Shown: positions 46,871-58,086, counted from the first letter of the stretch. The stretch is DNA of 64,000 bases from Lycorma delicatula (GCF_047948215.1 NC_134464.1:35711020-35775019), one strand, 5' to 3'. Numbers and translations are program-made. Notes: a model not told the origin generated them from the letters alone.

Positions 46871-48471
46871 TATCTAACTAGTTAACTTGCTGATTCAAAA
46901 AAAAAATGAAGAACTAAACATAGTGAATGATTTTAAATATGGGCACAGATAACAAATTAAAATAGAGAATTCTAAATAAAGAGAAATAGAGAAAATGCTG
47001 TTGTATAATCATGAACCTGCTCTTTGATAGAAAGAGAGATTAAAAAAGAAAAAAAATGTATATTCAACTTTTATGATAGATAACATATATAAAGGATTTT
47101 ACTGTATTTTTTTCCTTTTTTTATAAGCATTACAATTAAATATATTTATTTAATGTTAGCTTATAGAGTAATGAATAAGGTATAAATTGTAAGTGGAATA
47201 TTCCCTCCCATGAGAGATTACCCCTCAGACATCATTGCTCTATATATTGGTTGTTTTCAATTTGTTTACTCTGCAAGAAAATTGAATTTCCTAATAATGA
47301 GAGCTTTTAATTACTGAAATGTTTTATAAGTTAATTTTAGTTATTACAGAAAAAAGTTTCTGAATTTTTTATTAATTTACGTTTAGAATATTTAATTAGA
47401 AAACATGGAACTTTACAAATGAGACTAATTTAAAAGTGGTAACTTTACGACAATAAAAAAGTGTTTTTAAAGCAGTTTCACTATTAATTGGTATTTTTTT
47501 TAGGCATATAAGTTGGTTACATGATAAACTAAAAAAAAAAAATGTACAAATAGATAAAAATGAAGATGGTAACTTAAAAATGGATTTAAACAACATAGCA
47601 TTGATTGTTTTATAAAATCCATTGTTGGTTGTTGTCAATAAAAAATAAACGTTATATATAATCATACAAATTTAATAACGTTTTTTTTTTTTTTTTCATC
47701 AAGTAGAACTAATGTTTACTGTATTTATAGATCTACAAATGTGAATGTTTTATTTACTAAAAAAAATTTAGTTTTTGCTAGAATGAATGTGTTCCTTTTA
47801 TAATTTAATAATTTGATTTCATCTGGAATATATTGGGAAGTAATAATCTGGAACGTAGAAGGATATAAAATTAAGATAACATGCAAAAAATAGGATCTTT
47901 GTTTAATAAATTGGTTCCTAAGAATTTTTTTTTGAAATTTGACAAAAGAACATTGTAAAAATGTATTTGGAAAAAAACTGAAGTTGTTAAGAAATATTAT
48001 TATAGTAATAAATATGATTGCCTACAGCAGCACTTCGATTATTGTGAAATGTTAATTTATATTCATGTGGATCATTTATGCTTATATAAATGTGCTTTCT
48101 ATTTATAAAATAACATTGTTATTCACTTAATGAAAAAGTATTAAAAAAAAGTATGTAATGGCAATTTACAATGTACTTCCACATTGAGTATTCTCATCTG
48201 AAGGTAACATTTATTACAATTAGATCATTGAAAGTGATTTAAAAATGAAAACTTAATGCAAAGATTGTACTAAAAAAATATTTAAAAAAAATAAATGATT
48301 ATAAAATGAAGAAATAAAGAAAAAAGTTAAAGAAGACAAGAAAATTGGCAGTAACCTTAGTAAAAGGTAAATTTTTTTTTTTACAGAAATGCGTATGATT
48401 TTTTAATGTTTATATGAATGAATTTAAATCCTACTGATGATATAGTAATGAAATTATTTACGGTATGATAT
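46871..48471. other. AT-rich stretch downstream of the Q-rich gene, nothing recognised
   Basis: No gene. Homopolymer T/A tracts (for example 47681-47696). Confidence 0.4.
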
Positions 48472-48477
48472 TTTATT
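48472..48477 (-). promoter_or_regulatory. Candidate polyadenylation signal AATAAA for the Q-rich gene
   Basis: AATAAA on the minus strand (TTTATT on plus), about 18 nt after the stop codon at 48495. That would make the 3' UTR very short. Other A-rich hexamers further downstream are possible alternatives. Confidence 0.3.
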
Positions 48478-48494
48478 GCGATTAATTTCAAAAT

Positions 48495-48872
48495 TTAAAA
48501 TGATTTATAATTAATATAACTGCTAGCTGTTTGATCATTGTTTTGAAATGCTTGTGAATACGCTAATGGAGAAGATTGACTGGCAGACTTCAATAAACCT
48601 GGTGGTGCTGGTGTTGATTTAACACCGCTAGAATATAAATTCTTCTGTTGTCTTTGTTGGTATATTGCATTATATGCATTGTATGGTTGTTGTAATTGTT
48701 GTTGTTGTTGATATAAAAATTGCTGTCCTTGTGGCTGAGAAGATTGTGGTGGGGTCGATGTATATACAAAATTATGGATCGGTTGTTGTGTTTGTTGAGG
48801 TACACGATATCCTTGGTTTGATAACAGCTGGCTTTGGTAACGAGCTGTCGGTTGTAATTGTTGTGCTGGAAC
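48495..48872 (-). CDS. Q-rich secreted protein, terminal coding exon
   Basis: The minus strand has a good acceptor (polypyrimidine stretch then tttcag) just before 48872 and an open frame of 125 codons to the stop at 48495-48497. The encoded sequence starts VPAQQLQPTARYQSQLL and is rich in Gln, Tyr, Ser and Pro (QQTQQP, PPQSSQPQGQQ, QQQQQLQQPYNAYNAIYQQ), ending QTASSYINYKSF. It is in phase 0 with the donor of the upstream exon at 50384, and the composition is continuous across the join. No known domain. The matching composition and compatible splice sites are the case for one gene. Function unknown; extracellular-matrix, cuticle or secreted silk/cement-type proteins are often of this kind, but that is inference. 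Confidence 0.72.
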   Translation of the reverse strand, partial: VPAQQLQPTARYQSQLLSNQGYRVPQQTQQPIHNFVYTSTPPQSSQPQGQQFLYQQQQQLQQPYNAYNAIYQQRQQKNLYSSGVKSTPAPPGLLKSASQSSPLAYSQAFQNNDQTASSYINYKSF

Positions 48873-50383
48873 CTGAAACAGACAAAATATTGATAAATTC
48901 ATATTGAAAAATTAAGCGCTGAAAAAAATTAGTGACATATGTGATAATTGTCAAGTGAGCACTGTATCTTAATAATCGATTTACTGTTATGCCGCATTGT
49001 TTTTTGTGTTTGACAAAATAATTACATTTTATTATTTCAAAAAATCAGATGCAATGGAGTTGCGATATATATTAAATTTTCTTTGGCAATTGTTTATTAA
49101 TGAGGTAAAATAAATTTCTAGGATTAATTATATTATTGTACTTTTGAGGAATTCAAAAATAGCTCTCATTATAGATATTTGTGAAGCTTAAACCTGAATC
49201 AACTTGCCCAGATTTCATTAAATAATAAATATTAGTTTTTGAAAAAAATAAAGGAGTAAATAATGTATCTGAAAAACATACAAATAAAATTGCACCTATT
49301 TATCTAAAGTTTGTGACTGCTTGAATTTTAATGGCAGTTCCATAAATATTGAAACAATTTTTTTTTAACCATATCTTATAATGTAATCTATAACCAATAT
49401 GACAGCGAAACTGTTTATTCATATTATTGATTTTTATTGAAGTTAATTTTTAAATTAACTATAATACAGGTTTTTTAAACGAAAAGGTTATTAAGAAAAA
49501 CTAACCGATCTCTCAGCTAGCTCTGATGTTACTTGGATCTGAGCTCTATATTAAATTTCAAAAGACTGATAATGTTGCTGTTGGGTGTTGTACTGGTATT
49601 TCAATGGAATTTAAACGATTTTTGTTGTTTATCTTGAAATAGTATGTGTATAATTTATATTGTGTATTTGTTCTTCCAGAATGTTGTTTTTAAGTGTTGG
49701 TATAATTTGAGTTGTTCAAGTACAACGATTGAATAGTTTTTTCACCTTTGTTTCGCATAGTTAAGAAATTATTTCATATTGATAAAACATTTAAAAATTA
49801 TAATCATATAATTCCTAGTTTTGTGGTATTTTTGTATAATTTTTTTTTCAAAAAGTGTTTGATTTGTATAATTTTTAGTTGTTTCTTGAGTTATTTTTTA
49901 TAACCTAAGAAATAACAGGGATGATAAAATCTTATTTTTTTTTTTTGTAAGTAGATTTTCAATATTTTTTTGTAAACTTTTCAAGTACAATCCTCTTTAA
50001 GATGTAACAATTTCCTTATTACCTTTTATATTCCTCTCAGATTTTTTCAAAATTGAATTTACTTACGTCTATCTAATAAATGCTACCTCAATGAAATTTT
50101 ATTGTAGTTAAACTGTTCCTAATAATAATACAGACACTAGCACACACCTTAACATTTTAAACATTCTTTCTAAACAGCACCTTGTTTGAGATTTAATATT
50201 TTACTTTCCTTCTATTATACATTAAGAACCAGGAAAAAAAAATTGAACAGTTTACTTCAAGCGGATTTGATTAAAAGGGAGTTTCAAAGAAAATAAATTT
50301 ATAATAATCAGAACGAGGAACATTTTATGATTAGCATTTAACTAGGTTATTTTTTTAAGATTAAACATGTTAATGATTTTTAC
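48873..50383 (-). other. Intron of the Q-rich gene, 1,511 bp
   Basis: Bounded on the minus strand by cag|gtaaaa (donor at 50384/50383) and tgtttcag|gttcca (acceptor at 48873/48872), phase 0. AT-rich. It contains a short Gln/Tyr-coding island at about 49556-49600 that could be an alternative last exon (see findings). Confidence 0.65.
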
Positions 50384-50658
50384 CTGATATAATGAGTTAG
50401 CAGGCGATGATACAGCTTGTTGTGATGTTTGAAGTGCAGCAGCTGATGGTTGTTGATAAATGATTGGATCTGGTAAGAAGTATGCTTGTAATGGAAGAGC
50501 TGGTGATCCGACCCCTAAATGATTACCAGGTATTATCATAAGTGGTAAAGCATTATAACTTGGATATGTTATCGGTTGAGGTGCAAAATATTGTTGCTGT
50601 AATTGTTGTAATAATAATTGTTGTTGATATGCAGCCAGTTGTTGTTGTGTTAAACCGT

Positions 50659-50689
<31 letters not shown>

Positions 50690-50905
50690 ATGTTGATGTT
50701 GATGTTGCTGTTGCTGCTGTGTTTGTTGATGTTGCGTTTGAGAGGTTTGTGATCTTTGTTGTGAATTAGGTACAGTATCACGTTCAATATCTTCTAGTCT
50801 AACTTGTTTATCTGATGCAGATCCACTTGCTGATTGTTGTACATGTGTTTGTTGTCCAAAACACATTGCTAACAACATAATGGTCACTAAACTTGTTTTT
50901 AGTAT
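50384..50905 (-). CDS. Q-rich secreted protein, exon with signal peptide
   Basis: The acceptor tttctttttcag ends at 50906. The exon then runs in phase 0 for 174 codons to the donor cag|gtaaaa at 50384. It opens ILKTSLVTIMLLAMCFG, a hydrophobic signal-peptide core with a likely cleavage after CFG or shortly after, so a small upstream exon supplying the Met and perhaps a Lys is expected. That exon was not located. Alternatively translation starts at an ATG inside this exon (50878 or 50866). The mature part has an acidic/polar stretch (DKQVRLEDIERDTVPNS), then a Gln/His-rich tract with ten consecutive Gln, and then a Pro/Tyr/Leu-rich region (YFAPQPITYPSYNALPLMII, PALPLQAYFLPDPIIYQQ). No cysteine in the mature part, no known domain. 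Probably secreted; role unknown. Confidence 0.75.
50653..50717 (-). repeat. CAA/CAG/CAT trinucleotide tract coding Gln/His
   Basis: On plus: tgt(tgt)n, then (tgatgt) units, then tgctgt units. On minus it encodes HQHQHQ followed by a run of ten Gln. The mostly uniform CAA codons in the longest run suggest slippage-driven length change. Confidence 0.8.
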
Positions 50906-52019
50906 CTGAAAAAGAAAACTTTAAATTATATTACACTTTCATAAAAAGTAAAATAATAAAACTGGACTGAATTTAAAAAATCTAATTATTATATAGTAAC
51001 ATAGTTAAAATGTTTAAATATATTGCTGAAAATATGTGCTCTCCATCATTTAATTTTCATGGATTTTGATCAGAATTATGAAGAGTTAAGATGGTCTCCT
51101 TTGTTCATGGATCAGTAAGTGGAATTGGTAAACATAACATTGGAGTAATTAAGTTTTTTTATCCATCCCACAATTAATATGGTTAACTATACAAAGTGCA
51201 CAAAGTTGGTAGTAATTTTTACTCAACTATTTTTATTGTGATTTTTTTTTATCCAACTATAAGTTAAAAAATGAGTTTTTGTTTGCTTTCATAAAGTACT
51301 CAGACTCAACTTTCAATATTTTTTATATCAAAACATTGTTTCCTTGCCTTATAAATTTAATAAAAAAAAATTATTAATGATAAAACTTAACATGGCTTGA
51401 ATATAACTCAACATATTGAAATTGTTAATTCCTTTAATTTATTTAGAAAGTATAAAAAAAATCATATGATTTATGAATCATTCAACAGGAAGAAAATTAT
51501 TTCTATGAAAGGCGAGAAGATATTTAATGTGAGAAAGAAGAAAAAACAACAATTTACTCATAATTAGAATGACATTTTTAAACTAGTGTTTGGCCAGTGA
51601 ATGGGCAATATATTTACAAACTGGATGGCAATAAAAGCCTTATATATGTTATATCATACATAAATAAACTGTGTATAAAAAAACTGGTTTTAGATTAATA
51701 AAAATCTCTATGTATGTATTTTGTTAATAAGCAGGATGCAATAGAAACTGGTTCGTTTGTATAGATCTATTATAGTTAAGATGTTTTACATTTCTTACAA
51801 GGAGAAAGCACCTTTTTCTTTCTTTCACTATAATTACCCCTTACTTTTTATTATTAATACTAAAAAAAAGGGGTTTTCTTGTTATATAGTCAATATTGGT
51901 ATTGATGAAATGATATTTGATTTATATATTCTGTTTTTGAGAAAACAGAAAATTTGGTTTTACAAAATTGCAACAAGACAATATCACAAAATAATAGAAA
52001 AAAATTACTAATATTTATA
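50906..52019. other. Stretch upstream of the Q-rich gene, first exon not found
   Basis: The gene's first exon and promoter should lie here or further right, but I could not pick a convincing ATG plus donor. The plus-strand frame 51757-52011 has no recognisable domain. Confidence 0.35.
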
Positions 52020-52276
52020 AGATATTTAAGAAAAAGTAATAATAAAAATGATGGAGAGGGTTTAAGGGGAATATTATATAAAATTAAATGTAATGAATAT
52101 AATGAGATGCGTATAGGTAAAGCTTCCAGGCCTTTTAAAAAAATATTTATGGAACGTTACACTGCTTACAGAAACAGAAAGGTAGGTGTATCTAATACAA
52201 CCAACCATTTGTTGAATTGTAGGTGTAGTATTTGTGTTACTGATTATAAGAATAATTTAGAAATTTTTGAAATTTG
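52020..52276 (+). pseudogene. Penelope-like element, GIY-YIG endonuclease remnant 2
   Basis: The open frame 51954-52277 reads GLRGILYKIKCNEYNEMRIG then KASRPFKKIFMERYTAYRNR and NHLLN, ending LEIFEI. The order G-I-Y-K-I-C-N, x-I-G-x-(T/A)-x-R-x-F, E-R/H and N-H-L-L-N is that of the GIY-YIG nuclease of Penelope-like retroelements. One inserted residue in GIY (GILY), YIG as RIG and the loss of the QT pair indicate decay, though the frame is still open. No RT domain upstream. Different in sequence from the remnant at 36.8 kb. Confidence 0.68.
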
Positions 52277-52604
52277 AAACACACATTTAATCATGGGGAG
52301 GGATAGAAAGAGAGTTTGAGAGAAAGAGAGAGAGTGAGAGTGTGTGAGTTAATAACATTGTCTTAACAGTAATTTCTAAAATTGTCATGTGTTATATTAA
52401 GTTATTAAGTGTAATAATAATGTTTAGTTATAAAATTATTGTGTAAAAGTTTTTTCTCTTTAATAAAAGTAGTTTAAATGGTAGAAAGTGAAATATAGAT
52501 GTTATTGTTATTGTTATAGTATTATACTCCTGAATAATTGAAGAACTGGTTATATTATGTTATTATTTTCTCTGTCTGTCATCTGGATTATATTCTTAGA
52601 AAAA

Positions 52605-52657
<53 letters not shown>

Positions 52658-53185
52658 TTGTCCAATATATTTCTATAGTTGACTTCTCACCTATGGTATT
52701 CAATCTCTCTTGTACTTTTCTTTTGCAATTTTTATTTAATAGATCTTTTTATTAGATATTTTTATATTTCAATTCACAGTTGTTTAATAAAACTTTTTTC
52801 AATAAATAAGTATATTATTATAATGTGATAAAGAACTTGATTTCTTTTTTATCAATAATAAATCGATATATATATTTAATTTAAATTATAATGTTCTTTT
52901 ATTTGAATAAACATAATTTTATGGGGATATAAAATTTAATATAAAGAATATTTTCTCATATGTATAGAGAATATAACTTTCTCATGTGTATAGAACAGAG
53001 GGAAAGTATTTTTATAAAAGTAATCAATCCAGATTTATTTGTATTTTTCAATCTTTTTATGTTCCACGTTTGAATAGAGAAAAACAATAAAATTTATTTA
53101 TTACAAAATTTTTCTTTTCAATCTAACTCAAAAATAATTTTAAAAAATATTGAAAAATGCAAAAAATTGGAAGGATTACTTTTGG
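52277..53185. other. AT-rich stretch with purine tract and (AT)n array
   Basis: A GA-rich low-complexity run lies at 52299-52349 and a long (AT)n array at 52611-52650. No gene. Confidence 0.5.
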
Positions 53186-53440
53186 CCCATCGGGTTACAC
53201 TATTGGTAAACCGTCGTTACAGATCACTTGTTTAATAGCTGATTTTCAAAGTCGAACGTTCTGAGGTTCAGATCCTAGTAAAAATTAGTTACTTTTATAT
53301 AGATTTGAATACTAGATTGATGCTGGTGTACTTTGCTGGTTGGGGTTAAATTAACCACACATCTCAGGAATGGTTGGCCTGAATTGATACAAGACTACAT
53401 TTCATTTACATGTCATACATATCATGCTCATGTCATTGGG
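53186..53440 (+). repeat. SINE-A copy 4
   Basis: Head cccatcgggttacactattggtaaac, B box ggttcagatcc (about 53266-53276), actagattgatgctggtgta, gctggttgggg, cacacatctcaggaatggtt, tacaagactacatttcattt. The 3' end is diverged beyond about 53430. Orientation plus. Confidence 0.83.
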
Positions 53441-53685
53441 TCATGGGGGAAGGTTGCTTATTGTTTACTAGTTGAACAGGTTGCAAAATACACATTAGGA
53501 GTAATAATTATATGTATATACATTGGCATTTATTTGTCTTTATATCTGGCAAAAGAAAATTTAGTGTATAATTATGCAATTAAAGTTTAATTGTTGTTGG
53601 TTTTGAATTAAGGTATTCATTTTTATTTTTAAATCAAACTGAAAAATAGTAAACTTGTACATGTTGAATGGGATTGAATATTATC

Positions 53686-53723
53686 AGTTGGTTGGTTATT
53701 ATCAGTTGGTATTATCAGTTGGG
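53686..53723 (+). repeat. Short tandem repeat of attatcagttgg
   Basis: Three copies of (t)attatcagttgg with short spacers. Confidence 0.6.
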
Positions 53724-54176
53724 CATGATTTTTTTTTTTTTTACTTATAAAAACATTTTGTTGTGCAACTCAGATTTATTTTTAAAGAAAAGAGGAAAAA
53801 TTGAAATTTGAAATATTTTTACGATAAAATTCTTTTAATCTATAAACCAAGATAATATCTTTGCCTTTCATCCTGCAGTTTAATTCAGGTCAAACTTTGT
53901 ATTCTCCATTCACTAAAAAATCCATTTCTTATCATAAAAAAAGATGATTGCAATTGTGGGTAAACCTTTGTTTATCTGAGTAAGTGCTTGAAATAAAAAA
54001 ATAAATTTGAAACTATTGTCCAAATGAAAGATTGTTAATAAAAAAAGGGTAGACATTTAACTTTAATTACAAGGCTTTTTAATTTAAATAAAATGAAAAA
54101 CATTTTTTCTTGTAGCTAAAAAAATTTTCTTCATAATCTGAGATGTTTTTGACTATACCATAGTGGTATTTAAGGA

Positions 54177-54391
54177 TTTGAATACTAGATCGTTGATACC
54201 AGTGTTCTTTGGTGATTGGGTTTCAGTTAACTCCACATCTCAGGCATACAGTCTCAGGTCAACCATTGTTGACCTGAGACTGTACAAGACTATATGCTTC
54301 ATTTACATTCGTACATATCATCTTCATTCATCCTCTGAAGTAATACCTTATGTTGGTTCCAGAGACTAAACAGGATAAAAGAGAAAACGAG
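54177..54391 (+). repeat. SINE-A copy 5, 5'-truncated, perfect 15-bp target duplication, new internal hairpin
   Basis: agtggtatttaagga occurs at 54162-54176 and at 54392-54406. The element starts at tttgaatactagatcg (tRNA head missing) and ends in the family tail gactaaacaggataaaag. Inside, the ancestral cgacctgagactgtac is preceded by its own inverted copy, making a perfect 17-bp stem (54247-54263 with 54268-54284, loop catt). Non-coding. Confidence 0.93.
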
Positions 54392-54406
54392 AGTGGTATT
54401 TAAGGA

Positions 54407-55654
54407 AAGCATAATTCCTGTACACAGGGTTAAATGTTAGAAGATTAAAATTCTTTTTCCAGTAATTATTGCAGTTTTATTTGGACATTAATTAGTATTA
54501 TTACTATTGGCTTTATTGTTATACCTTTAAGCGGTGTGGATAAACCTCTTCAGTATGTGAATGAATTTTTTTTTTAGTTATATTCAAAGTAATATTGATT
54601 CCTGGCATCGTTAACCATTAAATGAGGCCAACAGTATTCGATAAACTGATGAATTCCACCCTAGTTCTTAATTTCAGTGAATGCAGAATAATCAGTAGAA
54701 CATAGCATAACTTTATCTGTTGACATTTTACCTTACTTCCCAACAATATTTTTGGATACTACTCCCTGAGATGTTTCAGGTATTGTAAAATTATCAGTTT
54801 TTTTAAAGAAATGCAGTTTACTGTCTTACCGTCGACTTAAAAAGATATTTATAATGGTAATGGATTAAAATCTTACATTCTATGGATAATACAATTTAAA
54901 TACTTAGACTAATATTTTTGTCTAACTATTGTAGATTATTTTAAAGATTGATTCTGTTATTATGATGATGCCAGATTTCCTGCATTTATACGGATAAATT
55001 TTCGTGTGATGTCTTATCCTAGAATTTTTTCTTCTGGTAACTAATGTATAACTTTAAATTCTTTTACCTTTAATCTTTTAAATTCCTTTAAAATTAAAAA
55101 AAAAAAATAAATGGGACCAAAATTGTATTGAAATAAAACCCATTTCCTATTATTATTTATTGTACTTTTTGGTACTGTTTAGTTGTGCTTGATTTTACTA
55201 GTACAGTATGAAATTTAAGATTATAAGAAGTTGTAGTAGATTTTTTATACGCCTTTATTTATACTATTTTTGTTTATTTGGGGTAAACAAAAAACTATTT
55301 AATCTATTACAATTAAATTTTTACCCATTTTTCTTGGCATAACTAAGAAGATTTTTATATATTTCTTCTCAAATATATATTTACACTACTATGTTTTAGT
55401 GGAGATTTGCCGGATGAAACACAAATTTTAATAAATTGAACTAATGAACTGTGAACTGTGAGTCTATCAGTGTGTGAACTGGGTTTAAACTGAATGATTC
55501 GAATCAATCGAATGAATAATATAACAAAAATAATAGAATTAAATTTACGTATAATAAAATGGTATTAAATAAATTTTAAAAATTTCTGTTTAACAATAAT
55601 GGGCTTATTGTGGGGACTGCTTGTGAGGCTAGATAGGTGGTGAACACTGTTTTG
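54407..55654. other. AT-rich stretch, nothing recognised
   Basis: No gene. Short local duplications (gaactgtgaactgtga) near 55446-55462. Confidence 0.4.
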
Positions 55655-55805
55655 GGAGGTGCAATGGGATGCTCTTATGATGATATCTCTGCAAAACAAT
55701 TGTCTGATTTTCAAAATTCAAACGGGGTATTTGTTAGTAGGTTGAAGGCTAACTTCTGCAAACATCAGGTACACTCTCGATCTAACAGATCACGGTTATT
55801 CGGAA

Positions 55806-55806
<1 letters not shown>
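55655..55806 (+). repeat. R3 dispersed repeat, copy 1
   Basis: atatctctgcaaaacaattg, tctgattttcaaaattcaaacg, ggtacactctcgatc and ggttattcggaaat recur in order at 62430-62575. Non-coding. It ends directly at the GT microsatellite. Confidence 0.65.

Positions 55807-55868
<62 letters not shown>
55807..55868. repeat. (GT)24 followed by (TA)7 microsatellite
   Basis: Pure dinucleotide array switching from GT to TA at about 55855. Confidence 0.95.
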
Positions 55869-56132
55869 ACACTTCACGCGAGAACTAACAAACGGTTTGC
55901 TTTCAAATTTGCACGATACATTTGTGTTTTTTCAGGGAAGGCTTTAAGCCATCGAGCCAGGCTCTAGCTCCCTTGAAGGTTAAGACATTAAAAGTATTCA
56001 TTATTCCTTCGTTCCCAAGAAGGGTGAAGTTGTGAATTAAAAATATTCATTAAGGAAAAAATAGAATAATCCTTTTACTTCATTATTATATTTTTGCCAC
56101 CGTGGCAAAGAAATAAGTTAGGAATTTTTCGT

Positions 56133-56160
56133 CATTAAAGGTGTGTGTACACCTTTAATG
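56133..56160. repeat. Perfect 12-bp stem hairpin
   Basis: cattaaaggtgt (56133-56144) pairs exactly with acacctttaatg (56149-56160) around gtgt. Confidence 0.85.
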
Positions 56161-56269
56161 AGCCTTAATTTACTATTACTCTACTTGTTGTAATTTAGTT
56201 TCTTTTTCAATTTTTTATAAAACCTGAATACTATAATTATTATTTATCAATATTTTCACAAACATGAGG

Positions 56270-56515
56270 ATAACGGTCAGTTCGTGGGTGGAGTCCCAGA
56301 GGATGAACTTCCCAGAGGGTGGAGTCCTCTGGGTAGATGGGAATGGCGACCGAAGCATACTCTGCGGGTCACTGCGCTTCACTGGAAAATTGGTAATGGC
56401 GATGGATTAGGCCCCTTGACCGGGTGAGGCCTCGAGCAGCCCTTGAGTTGGCTCCGGAATTCACCTGGGCTGACCTGAGCCTCGAGGGTCCAGGTTTTGT
56501 CTAGACGGGCCGGCT
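56270..56515. other. GC-rich island, probably a mobile-element fragment
   Basis: Marked rise in GC between AT-rich flanks, with internal near-repeats (gtggagtcc ... ggtggagtcctctggg; gaggcctcgag, gagcctcgagg). No open frame with recognisable motifs. Confidence 0.35.
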
Positions 56516-57420
56516 AGTATATACATATATAGATTTTTCTCAAACATATAATATTTTTTTAATGGGGAATTATAAAATATAATAATAATTATTGATAATG
56601 TAAAAGAAAGCCCTGCTTTAAATTTTACTGTATACGAGTAGAAATATTGTAATATTGGAAAAGGATAAAACTCTATAGAGGTACTGGCTATTGGCGAGAG
56701 AGTGAGGGAGGAAAATATTCCCATAGAAGTCAATACAGACATAAATTAGTGTGTCGGGCTTATTTCCCACCATTTAAATATGTTTACTATAAAGCAATTG
56801 TCATTGTTTACCTTAGTATATTTCATTTATTGTATTTAAAATTATGTCACTACTTTAAAATCATATATTTTTTTTTACAAAATTTAAGTATAACCATTGT
56901 TCCGTAACGAGGAACTATATTAATTCATAATCACCATTGTTTACCGTTATATAATGTTTATAAGAGTTATATAATAGGAAATAAATTATTACATAAAAAT
57001 AAAATGAAGTAAACTTTATGTCTATAAAATTCTTTGGTTATTATTATTATTATAATTTTTTAAATTTCTATTAGATAATTATGAATTTTCAATAAATTCG
57101 CAGGTTGATTTGGTTGAGGTGCAGATTCAAACAAGGTTATATAGAATTAAAAATCATGCTGGGGCTTTGCCACACTTTTTGCTTAAATGCCGATTTAGTT
57201 AAATATTTATATAAAAGTAATTAAATTATTCTTTAAAAAATTTCTATCAATTTTTATCAAAGAATATATTGAGTTTTAGAAAATTTTCAATAATTTTTCT
57301 TCTGGTTTCGGTTGTGGGTGTTGTACATAAAGCCGTTGATTCTGTTATGTCGGTAGAATAAATCTATTTCTTTTATTTCTTTTAGCCGTTCGGTATTGTT
57401 TCAGAGGATGAGATAAAATG
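56516..57420. other. AT-rich stretch, nothing recognised
   Basis: No gene. Confidence 0.4.
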
Positions 57421-57515
57421 ACAACTTTGTAGCGTGTGAAAATTCCATGCTTAACCGGATTTGAACCCGGGGCCTCCGGAGGTAAGGTCGAGACGCTAGC
57501 ACTCGCGCCACGAAT
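57421..57515 (-). repeat. SINE-B copy 4, best-preserved tRNA head
   Basis: On the minus strand: tggcgcgagtgctagcg (A-box region), about 30 nt, then B box ggttcaaatcc (complement of 57457-57467), ggttaagcatgg and aattttcacacgctac. The tRNA-like head is clearest here. The 3' end is truncated compared with the 10.1 kb copy. Confidence 0.78.
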
Positions 57516-58049
57516 AAAAAATTTATTTGTAAAAATAAAAATTGTAATAAACTTCTACAAATATGAAATCGTGTGGATTTCTTCTTTATTACGTAAAGAG
57601 TTCTTTAAACCCGTAACCTTGACTTATTATTTTTGCAACAAATTATATTTAACGAACGTATTTTTCTGTTTCAGCTTTCTTGCATATTAAAAGAATTAAC
57701 TTTAATTAGGATCATAAATTATAATAAAATTAAAATGAATCTTAATTTATTTTATAAACAGTATATTAAATAATCGAAGAGTAAAGTTATTATAGTCTGA
57801 TTATTAAAGTTACTCAAAATAATATTAAAATTACAGTCCAACCTAAAAATGTTTGTTTACTTTGTTTCTTAAGCAACCGGCATACAGTACAAGGAATTAG
57901 CCAAACAATGAAAATGTGAGGCGAGAGTAGTACAAAATTATTTCTTATAAATAAAGACGAAGTAGAAAACCAGACTCTCTTGTTTTATTTTCCAATGAAT
58001 TTTTCTATTAGGTAATTTCATTTCCAAAAGTTCTATAAAAAAAAAAAAA

Positions 58050-58086
<37 letters not shown>

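Noticed and set aside
48590..48907. Other frames over the terminal Q-rich exon
   Set aside because: Asn/His-rich or Val-rich shadows of the CAA-rich exon.
50542..50769. Plus-strand valine/aspartate-rich frame opposite the Q-rich exon
   Set aside because: It is the antisense shadow of the Gln/His codon tract; the minus strand has the signal peptide and splice sites.
57457..57515. Functional tRNA gene on the minus strand
   Set aside because: Head is tRNA-like, but it runs into the SINE-B body and the acceptor ends do not pair convincingly.
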